Positions 1 to 5,360 of a DNA stretch of 9,038 nt are shown one piece after another; positions within the stretch are counted from its first letter, which is position 1; every line of letters begins with the position of its first letter. This DNA is from Phascolarctobacterium_B sp045598345 (GTDB taxonomy: Bacteria; Bacillota; Negativicutes; Acidaminococcales; Acidaminococcaceae): NCBI GenBank assembly GCA_045598345.1, contig JAZLLX010000019.1:1-9038 (forward strand). Direction: 5' to 3'. The notes beneath the pieces were generated by a model. The model did not search any database, was not told the DNA's origin, and saw only the letters and a program-made list of their open reading frames with translations. Both the position numbers and the translations under genes were made by a program.

Positions 1-77
1 CAGTAGCCCCCCGTCTGTTTCAAGCCCTCTTTAATAGTAGCAACAACACTTGCGTCAGGATTGAGTTTAATTTTCAT
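1..77 (-). CDS. Ferredoxin-thioredoxin reductase-like catalytic protein, N-terminal 25 codons (partial)
   Basis: The reverse strand opens with ATG at 77-75 and reads MKIKLNPD, then VVATIKEGLK and QTGGY before the window ends; the next codon begins TG, compatible with Cys. The pattern 'LNPD ... I..GLK..GGY(C)' matches the start of the ferredoxin-thioredoxin reductase catalytic-chain family, where GGYCPC begins the Fe-S and redox cysteine motifs. Such proteins pass electrons from ferredoxin to a disulfide on a partner thioredoxin in the cytoplasm. The start is supported by AGGAG (complement of 85-89), 7 bases upstream. The cysteine cluster that would prove the assignment lies outside the window. 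It is transcribed divergently from the porin. Confidence 0.6.
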   Translation of the reverse strand, partial: MKIKLNPDASVVATIKEGLKQTGGY

Positions 78-96
78 GCTTTTTCTCCTTTTGATA

Positions 97-126
97 ATTA
101 TAACATAAAATTAAAAATAGTGTTGA
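97..126 (-). promoter_or_regulatory. Candidate promoter of the FTR-like gene
   Basis: On the minus strand a perfect TATAAT (complement of 97-102) lies about 20 bases upstream of the ATG at 77. Eighteen bases further upstream is TCAACA (complement of 121-126), a 4/6 match to the -35 consensus. It overlaps the -35 of the divergent porin promoter (123-128), so the two promoters may compete. Confidence 0.4.
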
Positions 127-151
127 AAAAGAATTTAATATATTGTATATT
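123..151 (+). promoter_or_regulatory. Sigma-70-type promoter of the SLH porin gene
   Basis: TTGAAA (123-128) and TATATT (146-151) are separated by 17 bases; each matches the housekeeping consensus at 5 of 6 positions. Transcription would start near 156-158, giving a leader of about 65 bases. A strong promoter fits an abundant outer-membrane porin. Confidence 0.6.
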
Positions 152-157
152 ATTGGG

Positions 158-173
158 GACGGGAACACCCGTC
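158..173 (+). promoter_or_regulatory. Stem-loop at the predicted 5' end of the porin mRNA
   Basis: GACGGG (158-163) pairs perfectly with CCCGTC (168-173) around the loop AACA. It sits at or within two bases of the predicted transcription start. A 5'-terminal hairpin in this place usually stabilises an mRNA against 5'-end-dependent decay; that role is inferred. Confidence 0.5.
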
Positions 174-221
174 ATCAATAAATTCTACTGCTAAGCGGAG
201 GATATTATTAAGGAGGATGTG

Positions 222-1517
222 ATGAAAAAATCACTTTTGTTTGCTATGACAATGGCTATGGGGCTTTCCGCCACCGCCTATGCCGCCAATCCTTTTACAG
301 ATGTGCCGGCAGGACATTGGGCTTATGATTCCATTGCCAAATTGGCAAACGCAGGTATCGTGGAGGGCTATGGCTCCACCTTCGGCGGTGACAAACTCAT
401 GACCCGCTACGAGATGGCACAGATTGTTGCCAAAGCCATGGCAAAAGGGGCAAATTGCGACAAACTGGCTGCGGAATTTGCTGACGAACTGGACAATTTG
501 GGTGTCCGTGTTTCCAAGTTGGAAAAGAAACTTGATAATGTAAAAATCACCGGCAACATCCGTTACAGTTACCGTGACACCACCGGCAAATATTTGAACC
601 CCACCAACCGCAGCAAGCGGCACACCGAACACGCCAAGGGATATAACCGGCTCCGTTCCCGTTTCTGGATTAACGGCAAGATTAACGACAACTGGCAATA
701 CACCGGCATGTTGGAGCAGAACCGCTATATGGATACGGCATGCACAACCGCTGACGACATTAAACTCATGAGGGCATGGCTGAACGGCCGTATCGGCGGT
801 GTAAAGGTTGAAGCAGGCCGTTGCTACTTTTTGCAAATGAGCATGATTGATGGCGAAGGTGACGGTGTTAAAGCATCTTATAATTTCAACGGTTTGAACT
901 TGATGGGCTGGGCCATGAAGAACCCTGCCGTGCTCCACCATGGTTCTAATATCAAAGACCCTAATGGTGACATTAACGACCCCTGTTCCGACAATGACCG
1001 GCTCTATATGGTAAAGGCAGAAAAGAGTTTCGGCAAACTGGACAGTTATTTGGCTTATTGGAAAGCGGACTGCCTGATGGATACAGAGATTTGGGATGTG
1101 TGCCTGTCCTATCCCATCGCCAAGGACTGGAAACTGACGGGCGAATATTTCCACGGCAAGAGTGACCTGACCACCGGCAAGAGCAGTGACAAAAACGGCT
1201 TTGAGGCCAAACTGCAATATGGGCAGACCAAGGCCTCCGTACCCGGTTCCTGGAGCGTACATACTGTGTATAGCGACAGACCCTATTCCACCATGATGAG
1301 CCAGTCCACCTTTGCCGGCTATGCGGCAGAACCCATGACCAAGAATGACGGCTGGGTTTCCGGGGATGGTGACGGTTTCAAAGGTTGGGAAGTCGGGGCA
1401 AATTATGTATTTGCCAAGAACATTACCGGCGGCATCAAATACTTTGACTACGAAACCCGCAAACATTCTGACGGCCACGCCAGAACCATTTGGAGCGAAG
1501 TGGTATTTATATTCTGA
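222..1517 (+). CDS. SLH-domain outer-membrane porin (OmpM/Mep45-like)
   Basis: This 431-residue protein is an outer-membrane porin that also tethers the outer membrane to peptidoglycan. Residues 1-21 are a signal peptide (MKKSLLF, hydrophobic core, cleavage after ATAYA). Residues about 24-74 form one SLH domain (NPFTDVPAGHWAYDSI ... GIVEGYG ... MTRYEMAQI). Residues about 82-105 form a short heptad coiled coil (LDNLGVRVSKLEKKL). The rest is rich in alternating aromatic beta strands and ends in the terminal Phe (VVFIF) expected of a barrel protein. In Negativicutes the SLH domain of such porins binds polyamine-modified peptidoglycan (family knowledge). The ATG at 222 is preferred over the GTG at 219 because AGGAGG (211-216) is 5 bases from the ATG but only 2 from the GTG. 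Base composition is more GC-rich than the downstream restriction genes. It is monocistronic, with its own promoter and terminator. Confidence 0.9.
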   Translation: MKKSLLFAMTMAMGLSATAYAANPFTDVPAGHWAYDSIAKLANAGIVEGYGSTFGGDKLMTRYEMAQIVAKAMAKGANCDKLAAEFADELDNLGVRVSKLEKKLDNVKITGNIRYSYRDTTGKYLNPTNRSKRHTEHAKGYNRLRSRFWINGKINDNWQYTGMLEQNRYMDTACTTADDIKLMRAWLNGRIGGVKVEAGRCYFLQMSMIDGEGDGVKASYNFNGLNLMGWAMKNPAVLHHGSNIKDPNGDINDPCSDNDRLYMVKAEKSFGKLDSYLAYWKADCLMDTEIWDVCLSYPIAKDWKLTGEYFHGKSDLTTGKSSDKNGFEAKLQYGQTKASVPGSWSVHTVYSDRPYSTMMSQSTFAGYAAEPMTKNDGWVSGDGDGFKGWEVGANYVFAKNITGGIKYFDYETRKHSDGHARTIWSEVVFIF

Positions 1518-1541
1518 TAAAAAACTCTTGTAATTTTAAAA

Positions 1542-1586
1542 AAATTCAGCTAAAATGGAATGACATTCCATTTTAGCCGAATTTTT
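1542..1586 (+). terminator. Rho-independent terminator of the porin gene
   Basis: AAATTC then GCTAAAATGGAAT (1549-1561) pairs with ATTCCATTTTAGC (1565-1577) then GAATTT, around a 3-base loop GAC. The arms differ only by an A/C mismatch, and a T run (1582-1586) follows. It begins 25 bases after the stop codon. The outer A/T pairs could let it act in both directions. Confidence 0.85.
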
Positions 1587-1598
1587 ATTGTCAAAGAA

Positions 1599-1623
1599 TA
1601 CGTAAATCCTATGTAGTTACGTA
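1599..1623. repeat. Small inverted repeat TACGTAA / TTACGTA
   Basis: TACGTAA (1599-1605) and TTACGTA (1617-1623) are perfect inverted copies separated by 11 bases. It lies just after the porin terminator with no gene nearby on either strand, so no role is assigned. Confidence 0.35.
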
Positions 1624-1644
1624 AAAATTAAGGCAGAAAATTTA

Positions 1645-1679
1645 GTTAAAAGAGTAAAACTTAAAGCTTAAAATTATGG
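1645..1679. repeat. Heptad-phased tract 1 (consensus nnTTAAA)
   Basis: Five consecutive 7-base units read GTTAAAA, GAGTAAA, ACTTAAA, GCTTAAA and finally ATTATGG. The tract abuts the left terminal repeat of palindromic unit 1. A very similar end, including the closing TATGG, stands at the left of unit 3 (tract 5). Confidence 0.6.
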
Positions 1680-1887
1680 AAATACGCTCCTGTGATTATA
1701 TAACCAATTATAGGAACACGAGTAGCCCCCGCCCTTGCGGGGGCTGTCGCTTTTAAGAACGTGATTGCGACTGGGGGTGCGGATTACGTAGAAGACTTGT
1801 TTGCACAATGCGAACTTTTTTCCCTCTTTCTTAAAGAGAGAGAACCGCTTGCAGTGAGAGTTTTTGTATTATGCGAAGCATTCATAA

Positions 1888-1908
1888 ACTTTTAACTTAC
1901 AACTTCTC
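1888..1908. repeat. Heptad-phased tract 2 (consensus ACTTnnn)
   Basis: Three 7-base units, ACTTTTA, ACTTACA and ACTTCTC, lie inside unit 1. The preceding 19-21 bases around ATGCGAAGCAT (1871-1881) recur exactly at 5454-5474 in unit 2. The tract is close to the reverse complement of tract 9. Confidence 0.45.
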
Positions 1909-1909
1909 T

Positions 1910-1991
1910 CGTAGGGTGCGGGTTTCAAACCCGCCCGTACTTTCTTCTCTTATCGCCTGTTCTTCGGGCAGGTTGCAAACCTGCCCCTACG
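1910..1991. repeat. Branched palindrome: two hairpins inside an outer stem
   Basis: An outer stem CGTAGGG (1910-1916) pairs with CCCTACG (1985-1991). It encloses GCGGGTT/AACCCGC (1918-1924 with 1928-1934) and GGGCAGGTT/AACCTGCCC (1966-1974 with 1978-1986), each with a 3-base loop. As RNA or single-stranded DNA this could form a three-way junction, although the outer and second inner stems share two bases and cannot both form fully. It is part of the unit 1 mosaic. Confidence 0.5.
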
Positions 1992-2046
1992 AACTTTCAC
2001 CCTGTTCCAACTTCCCTACTATAATCACCGGAACATCCCACCACAA

Positions 2047-2083
2047 TTACTCATTACTCATTTTACTCACTACTCATTGCTAA
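2047..2083. repeat. Heptad-phased tract 3 (consensus TTACTCA)
   Basis: TTACTCA is repeated at 2047 and 2054, again after two extra T bases, then as CTACTCA and a decayed TTGCTAA. It directly follows the right terminal repeat of unit 1, just as tract 6 follows that of unit 3, but with a different unit sequence. Confidence 0.6.
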
Positions 2084-2088
2084 TTACA

Positions 2089-2394
2089 AAATCCCCTCGC
2101 TCATTCGCCAACATAGAAAATCACGCTTTAACTCACGCTTTTTTTTTTAATCAAAGTCAAAAACAGAAATATTATCTAATTTTTATCCTTTTTTCGATGA
2201 CAAATTAGATTATATTTCTCATTAACAATTTATAATAGAACGCACTATTTAAACCAATGTCTTCAAAAAATTTTTAAATTTCAATTAACATCTAACAATA
2301 TTATTTTCACATCCTAAGCTTTTTGCCTTTTCAAAATATATCATACCGATTACTACTTTAAATATTTAATTTCTATCCTGTGACTTATTGTATG
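2089..2394. other. AT-rich spacer before the restriction-modification operon
   Basis: No open reading frame with a ribosome binding site or family signature is visible here. It contains a run of ten or more T bases near 2139-2149 and a long inverted repeat at 2166-2218. Base composition drops sharply relative to the porin and stays low through the methyltransferase gene, so this looks like the left edge of a transferred island. Confidence 0.5.
2166..2218. repeat. 17-bp inverted repeat with one mismatch
   Basis: GAAATATTATCTAATTT (2166-2182) and AAATTAGATTATATTTC (2202-2218) are inverted copies matching at 16 of 17 positions, with a 19-base spacer. It lies about 180 bases upstream of the controller promoter. 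It could be a hairpin, a regulator site or an island border; nothing decides between these. Confidence 0.5.
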
Positions 2395-2424
2395 TTGACT
2401 TTTAAAATGCAAAAACATTATACT
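2381..2424 (+). promoter_or_regulatory. Controller/endonuclease promoter with candidate operator
   Basis: The -35 TTGACT (2395-2400) and the -10 TATACT (2419-2424) each match consensus at 5 of 6 positions, with an 18-base spacer. Transcription would start near 2430, some 24 bases before the controller ATG. TGACTT occurs twice, at 2381-2386 and 2396-2401, exactly 15 bases apart, so the second copy lies on the -35 box. The first begins GACTTAT, similar to the half-site of classical C-boxes. Autoregulation by the controller at this pair is a reasonable inference. Confidence 0.55.
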
Positions 2425-2453
2425 AAATTTATAAAAGAAAGTTGAAGGTAGAT

Positions 2454-2987
2454 ATGGACATTATCAAAGTTTTTGGAAACAATTTACGTAAATATCGTAC
2501 TCAATTGGGTTTATCGCAAGAAGCTTTTGCAGAAAAATGTGGATTGCATCGTACATATATTAGTGCAATTGAATGTTATCGCCGTAGCATTGCCCTTGAA
2601 AATGTCCAGCGTATAGCAAATGCTTTAGGAATAGAAACTTACAAATTATTTAGGGAGGAAAAACAAATGGATAATGACACCACAGTTTTAAGTGAAATAA
2701 AAAGGATCTTAGAAGAACACAGAGGCAAAAGAAATGAAGTATCAGCACAAATAATTGAAGTAAAATTTGGTAATCCCAAAGACGCAACTCATAGCAAAGC
2801 ACGAGATTTGATCAAACAATGTATTGAGCATTTTCGCTTACCAATTGCCGCAAATGACAAGGGATATTACTATATAACTTCTGAAGATGAATTAAAAGAA
2901 TATTTAGGTAATCTTTATTCAAGAGCTAAAGAAATCAAAGATAGAGCAAAAAAAATACAATCATATTTTGAGGAAAAACAAAAATGA
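2454..2987 (+). CDS. XRE-family controller protein of the R-M system with extra C-terminal domain
   Basis: This 177-residue protein is probably the transcriptional controller of the adjoining restriction genes. Residues about 5-67 are a Cro/C1-type helix-turn-helix: FGNNLRKYRTQLGLSQEAFA, then recognition helix HRTYISAIE (32-40) and a closing LFREE. The IAL..VQRIANALGI segment is typical of C proteins. Classical C proteins are only about 80-100 residues, so residues 72-177 are an addition. This part is highly charged and helical (ARDLIKQCIEHFRLPIA, then YYYITSEDELKEYL and a long Lys/Glu helix) and may be a small winged-helix domain, which I cannot name. The ATG at 2454 has AAGG (2445-2448) 5 bases upstream; the in-frame TTG at 2442 has no site and is rejected. 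The stop overlaps the endonuclease start (ATGA), so the two are translationally coupled. Confidence 0.8.
   Translation: MDIIKVFGNNLRKYRTQLGLSQEAFAEKCGLHRTYISAIECYRRSIALENVQRIANALGIETYKLFREEKQMDNDTTVLSEIKRILEEHRGKRNEVSAQIIEVKFGNPKDATHSKARDLIKQCIEHFRLPIAANDKGYYYITSEDELKEYLGNLYSRAKEIKDRAKKIQSYFEEKQK
2652..2669 (+). promoter_or_regulatory. Internal ribosome binding site and in-frame ATG inside the controller gene
   Basis: AGGGAGG (2652-2658) stands 8 bases before an in-frame ATG (2667-2669), codon 72 of the controller. This is the strongest ribosome binding signal in the restriction operon and lies at the junction of the helix-turn-helix and C-terminal domains. Initiation here would make a separate 106-residue protein without the DNA-binding domain. 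The same bases also encode the ordinary FREE segment ending the HTH domain, so chance is possible. Confidence 0.45.
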
Positions 2988-3574
2988 ATTACACACTAAA
3001 AAATCAAAATATTGAAATATTTAACGAGACAGAATGTTTTAACTTTCCAAAATACACATCTCAATTAATTAATTGGGCAAATCAAAACGCACAAGGTACA
3101 CGTCCACCTGTGGTTGGGCAGATGTCAGAACTGTTCAAAGAATTTATGCTTTCCGACAAAGAAATTGCCGTAGAAAATTGGCGTTCTTGGTATACAAAAA
3201 AACACCCTGAAGCAATTAATAAAGCAACTGAAAAAATATGTTCTCAAATAGAAAATCTTCGCAATGCTATGCGACTTATTGACAAAGAACTGATTGCTAA
3301 ATGGGTAGAGGATTTACTTATTTATAAAACATTTAATGGCCTTTATGTACAAAAAGCCATACTTGCATCTCTTGCTGAAAAGAAAGGGACAACTTACAGA
3401 TTAGCAAATCCATCAGAAGAAGCAATGGGAATAGACGGATATGTCGGTAATGTCCCTTACTCAATAAAGCCAGATACTTACAAAACCATGAAACGCTTAT
3501 CAGAAACAATTAATGTTAAAATGATTTATTATACTAAAACAAAAACAGGGTTAAAACTTGAAATTGAAGACTAA
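2984..3574 (+). CDS. MjaI-family Type II restriction endonuclease (predicted target CTAG)
   Basis: I recognise this 196-residue protein as a relative of the MjaI restriction endonuclease. The conserved N-terminal block is FPKYTSQLINWANQNAQGTR followed by P.VVGQMSEL (residues 21-50). The likely PD-(D/E)xK-type nuclease core is GIDGYVGNVPYSIKP, with Asp151 and the S-x-K motif Ser160-Ile-Lys162 as metal-binding and catalytic residues. Length is close to the family's usual ~200 residues, so it appears intact. MjaI cuts the palindrome CTAG; applying that to this protein is an inference from family. AGGA (2971-2974) lies about 10 bases before the ATG, which overlaps the controller stop codon by 4 bases. 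The gene is AT-rich like its partners and converges on the methyltransferase. Confidence 0.8.
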   Translation: MNYTLKNQNIEIFNETECFNFPKYTSQLINWANQNAQGTRPPVVGQMSELFKEFMLSDKEIAVENWRSWYTKKHPEAINKATEKICSQIENLRNAMRLIDKELIAKWVEDLLIYKTFNGLYVQKAILASLAEKKGTTYRLANPSEEAMGIDGYVGNVPYSIKPDTYKTMKRLSETINVKMIYYTKTKTGLKLEIED

Positions 3575-3612
3575 AAAATACGGCTACTCAATAATTCGAG
3601 TAGCCGTATTTT
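3575..3612. terminator. Bidirectional terminator between endonuclease and methyltransferase genes
   Basis: AAAATACGGCTACTC (3575-3589) pairs perfectly over 15 bases with GAGTAGCCGTATTTT (3598-3612) around an 8-base loop. T runs follow on both strands: TTTT at 3609-3612 on plus, and six T bases opposite 3573-3578 on minus. It starts directly after the endonuclease stop codon and overlaps the methyltransferase stop codon (3611-3613), so it serves both convergent transcripts. Confidence 0.9.
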
Positions 3613-4885
3613 ATTGTGGAAGCGAAGTAATAAATTTAGATTTGCATGCATAATCTGTTATTCTATCTACATCAACATAACCTGTACGTATCAAATGATT
3701 ATTAACAAATGTTTTATTATCAAGATAAACATAACACAATAAACTATTATGTTCATCATATTTCACTGAATCATATTTTAGATACACTTTCCTTTTTTGA
3801 AATTTTTGTTGTAAAAATTCCATCGCTTTATCTTCCAAATTTGGTTTAGAAATTACGCCTAATAATTTCACTACAAGCCCATTATCCAGTTCAATTTTGT
3901 TTGACGAAATTACTTTTTTTACACTAAAAAGATCATTTCTTTTACTTATGTTATTATCAATCTTTGAACCAAATTGTAATTTCTTAATATCAACTTTTTT
4001 ATCCATCTTATGCGGATCATGAAAAACGTATGGTAATTTCTCAAAAGAAAAGTCACTAATATTATCTTCAACAAAACATATTTCCCCGTCATTACCAAAG
4101 AGATCAGGTTGAGAATCAAAAAGCTTTTCTTTTATAAATGGTTCAAAATTTTTATTAATTTCATATCCAATAGAATTTCTACTTAAATGCTTGGCAGCAA
4201 GTGAAGTAGTACAACTACCGGCAAATGGATCAAGAACAGTTTCACCAACGAATGAAAACATTTTAATTAAACGTTTTGGCAATTCTTCAGGAAACATAGC
4301 AATATGTCCATATTGCCGAACTCCATTAAAATGCCAATGCGAAGAAAAATATTGGTTCCATTCTTCTTTAGTAATTTCTGAATACTTTTTTTGCTCTAAT
4401 GTTGGCTTTGGAGCTGTGCCAAGTTTTTTAAACAAAAGAATAAACTCATAATCCATCTTCAATATACCATTACGTGGATATGGAAAACTCCCCATAATTG
4501 CCCCACCGCCAGAAGTATTCATTGTTGTAGCTTTTTGCCAAATAATCGCTCCCATATAGTCCATTCCTAAACACTCACAAAACCTAATAATTTCTGTTCT
4601 TATAGGAATGACTTTATATCTGCCATAATATACAGAACGAGCAAATTGATCGCCAATATTTATACACAATCTACAACCATCAGCAAGCACACGATTGCAC
4701 TCTTGCCAAACTAAATTAAGATTATTAATATATTCTTCATAGCTATCATTAAAACCTATTTGATCCTCAGTACCATAATCTTTAAGTTGCCAATATGGTG
4801 GTGAAGTAATAATAAGTTGAACTGACTTATCATTTATCTGATTCATTTTTCTACTATCGCCAAATATAATTTTATGATTTGTCAT
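3611..4885 (-). CDS. DNA (cytosine-N4-type) methyltransferase with C-terminal SNase-like domain
   Basis: This 424-residue protein is the protective modification enzyme, transferring methyl from S-adenosylmethionine to DNA. The catalytic motif IV, TSPPYW (27-32), comes first and the AdoMet motif DPFAGSCTT (219-227) later, the beta-class order; SPPY favours N4-cytosine over adenine. The target-recognition region lies between (about 110-200). Motif I has Cys224 where Gly is usual (GSGTT). Residues about 323-408 form a staphylococcal-nuclease-like beta-barrel domain: SSNKIELDNGLVVKLLGV, KVYLKYDSVKYD, LLCYVYLDNKTFVNNHLIR, TGYVDV. Its catalytic positions look lost: Lys340 stands at the Arg35 position, no Glu follows at 43, and Ser381 is at the Arg87 position (S. 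aureus numbering). It is therefore probably a binding module. AAAGGA (complement of 4893-4898) supports the ATG at 4885. It pairs with the MjaI-type nuclease, so CTAG methylation is predicted. Confidence 0.85.
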   Translation of the reverse strand: MTNHKIIFGDSRKMNQINDKSVQLIITSPPYWQLKDYGTEDQIGFNDSYEEYINNLNLVWQECNRVLADGCRLCINIGDQFARSVYYGRYKVIPIRTEIIRFCECLGMDYMGAIIWQKATTMNTSGGGAIMGSFPYPRNGILKMDYEFILLFKKLGTAPKPTLEQKKYSEITKEEWNQYFSSHWHFNGVRQYGHIAMFPEELPKRLIKMFSFVGETVLDPFAGSCTTSLAAKHLSRNSIGYEINKNFEPFIKEKLFDSQPDLFGNDGEICFVEDNISDFSFEKLPYVFHDPHKMDKKVDIKKLQFGSKIDNNISKRNDLFSVKKVISSNKIELDNGLVVKLLGVISKPNLEDKAMEFLQQKFQKRKVYLKYDSVKYDEHNSLLCYVYLDNKTFVNNHLIRTGYVDVDRITDYACKSKFITSLPQ

Positions 4886-4971
4886 ATGTAATCCTTTCCT
4901 TTTAAAATGCTACTTATCACTTCAAATAAAATTATTATCATAAGCACTCAATTGCTTCTTGACTATGCAAT

Positions 4972-5000
4972 ATTATAACACAATCATACAAACTACTCAA
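4972..5000 (-). promoter_or_regulatory. Methyltransferase promoter
   Basis: On the minus strand TTGAGT (complement of 4995-5000) and a perfect TATAAT (complement of 4972-4977) are exactly 17 bases apart. Transcription would start near 4965, leaving a leader of about 80 bases. The sequence just downstream of the -10, TATTGCATA (complement of 4964-4972), resembles TATTGTATG (2386-2394) beside the controller -35 box. This independent promoter would let methylation start before the endonuclease is made. Confidence 0.65.
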
Positions 5001-5062
5001 CACCTATACTTACTTCTACCTTCATTTCAAAAAAAATCTCTCATTCAAAAATAAAAAAATCG

Positions 5063-5120
5063 TGAAAATTGATTTTCAAAATGGCGACAGATTATGTCAA
5101 ACTGTCGCCACTTTTATTTT
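5063..5120. terminator. Double hairpin module, copy 1 (terminator-like)
   Basis: A small hairpin GAAAAT (5064-5069) with ATTTTC (5072-5077) is followed by TGGCGACAG (5082-5090) paired with CTGTCGCCA (5102-5110) around 11 bases. T-rich sequence follows on the plus strand and TTTTGAAAA on the minus strand. No convincing gene enters from the left, so its most useful job would be stopping minus-strand transcripts before they reach the methyltransferase promoter. The same layout recurs at 5250-5305. Confidence 0.5.
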
Positions 5121-5214
5121 ACAATTTTACTGTTTTGAATGAAAAATTTTTTCTCACTCTAATCGCAAAGAACTTCTTTCAAACTCTTTTCTCTTCGTTC
5201 TTCACTCTCACCAC

Positions 5215-5305
5215 TGAAACCACTCTTCAACAAAACACAATTAAAAGCGTGAAAAGTGGTTTTCAATGTAACGTCACTTTGTCCGAATGTTACGTTACAT
5301 TGAAA
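5215..5305. repeat. Double hairpin module, copy 2, with 14-bp perfect inverted repeat
   Basis: GTGAAAA with TTTTCA (5250-5265) is followed by TTTCAATGTAACGT (5261-5274), which pairs perfectly over 14 bases with ACGTTACATTGAAA (5292-5305) around 17 bases. TGAAACCACT (5215-5224) could instead pair with AGTGGTTTTCA (5255-5265), so mutually exclusive folds are possible. A reading frame crossing this region (TTG start at 5069, end 5365) lacks a ribosome binding site and looks like by-product sequence. Confidence 0.45.
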
Positions 5306-5360
5306 TTGAGATTTTGCTGTTCCAAATGCTTTTTAACGCTGAGTGAAAAGCGAAGCGAAG

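Larger units (their letters stand above)
1688..2036. mobile_element. MITE-like palindromic mosaic unit 1
   Basis: The unit is bounded by inverted ends: TCCTGTGATTATA (1688-1700) on the left and TATAATCACCGGAACAT (2020-2036) on the right. Inside are a GC-rich hairpin, AGCCCCCGC (1724-1732) with GCGGGGGCT (1737-1745); an outer pair GTCGC (1746-1750) with GCGAC (1767-1771); the string TGGGGGTGCGGATTACG; a heptad tract; and a branched palindrome. No transposase or believable gene lies within. The same pieces recur at 5361-5665, 5704-5954 and 8643-8889. I read it as a non-autonomous, MITE/REP-like intergenic repeat; mobility is inferred from the terminal repeats and copy number, and I found no clear target-site duplication. 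Confidence 0.55.

Noticed and set aside
219..221. GTG start for the porin
   Set aside because: It would lie only 2 bases from AGGAGG; the ATG at 222 has normal spacing and gives a standard MKK signal peptide.
231..1478. Long open frame (about 415 codons) on the strand opposite the porin
   Set aside because: The plus-strand frame has a signal peptide, SLH domain, ribosome binding site, promoter and terminator. The opposite frame has no family features and is explained by the codon bias of the porin.
1910..1991. tRNA-like gene (a T-arm-like GGGTTTCAAACCC is present)
   Set aside because: There is no acceptor stem of the right geometry, no anticodon arm and no D arm; the inner hairpins are simple perfect palindromes.
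1871..2083. Possible 70-residue gene within unit 1
   Set aside because: It is made entirely of hairpin and heptad repeats and has no ribosome binding site. The same applies to 8678-8872 in unit 4.
2442..2453. TTG start adding four residues to the controller
   Set aside because: The ATG at 2454 has AAGG at proper spacing, and the TTG itself overlaps the start of that site and has none of its own.
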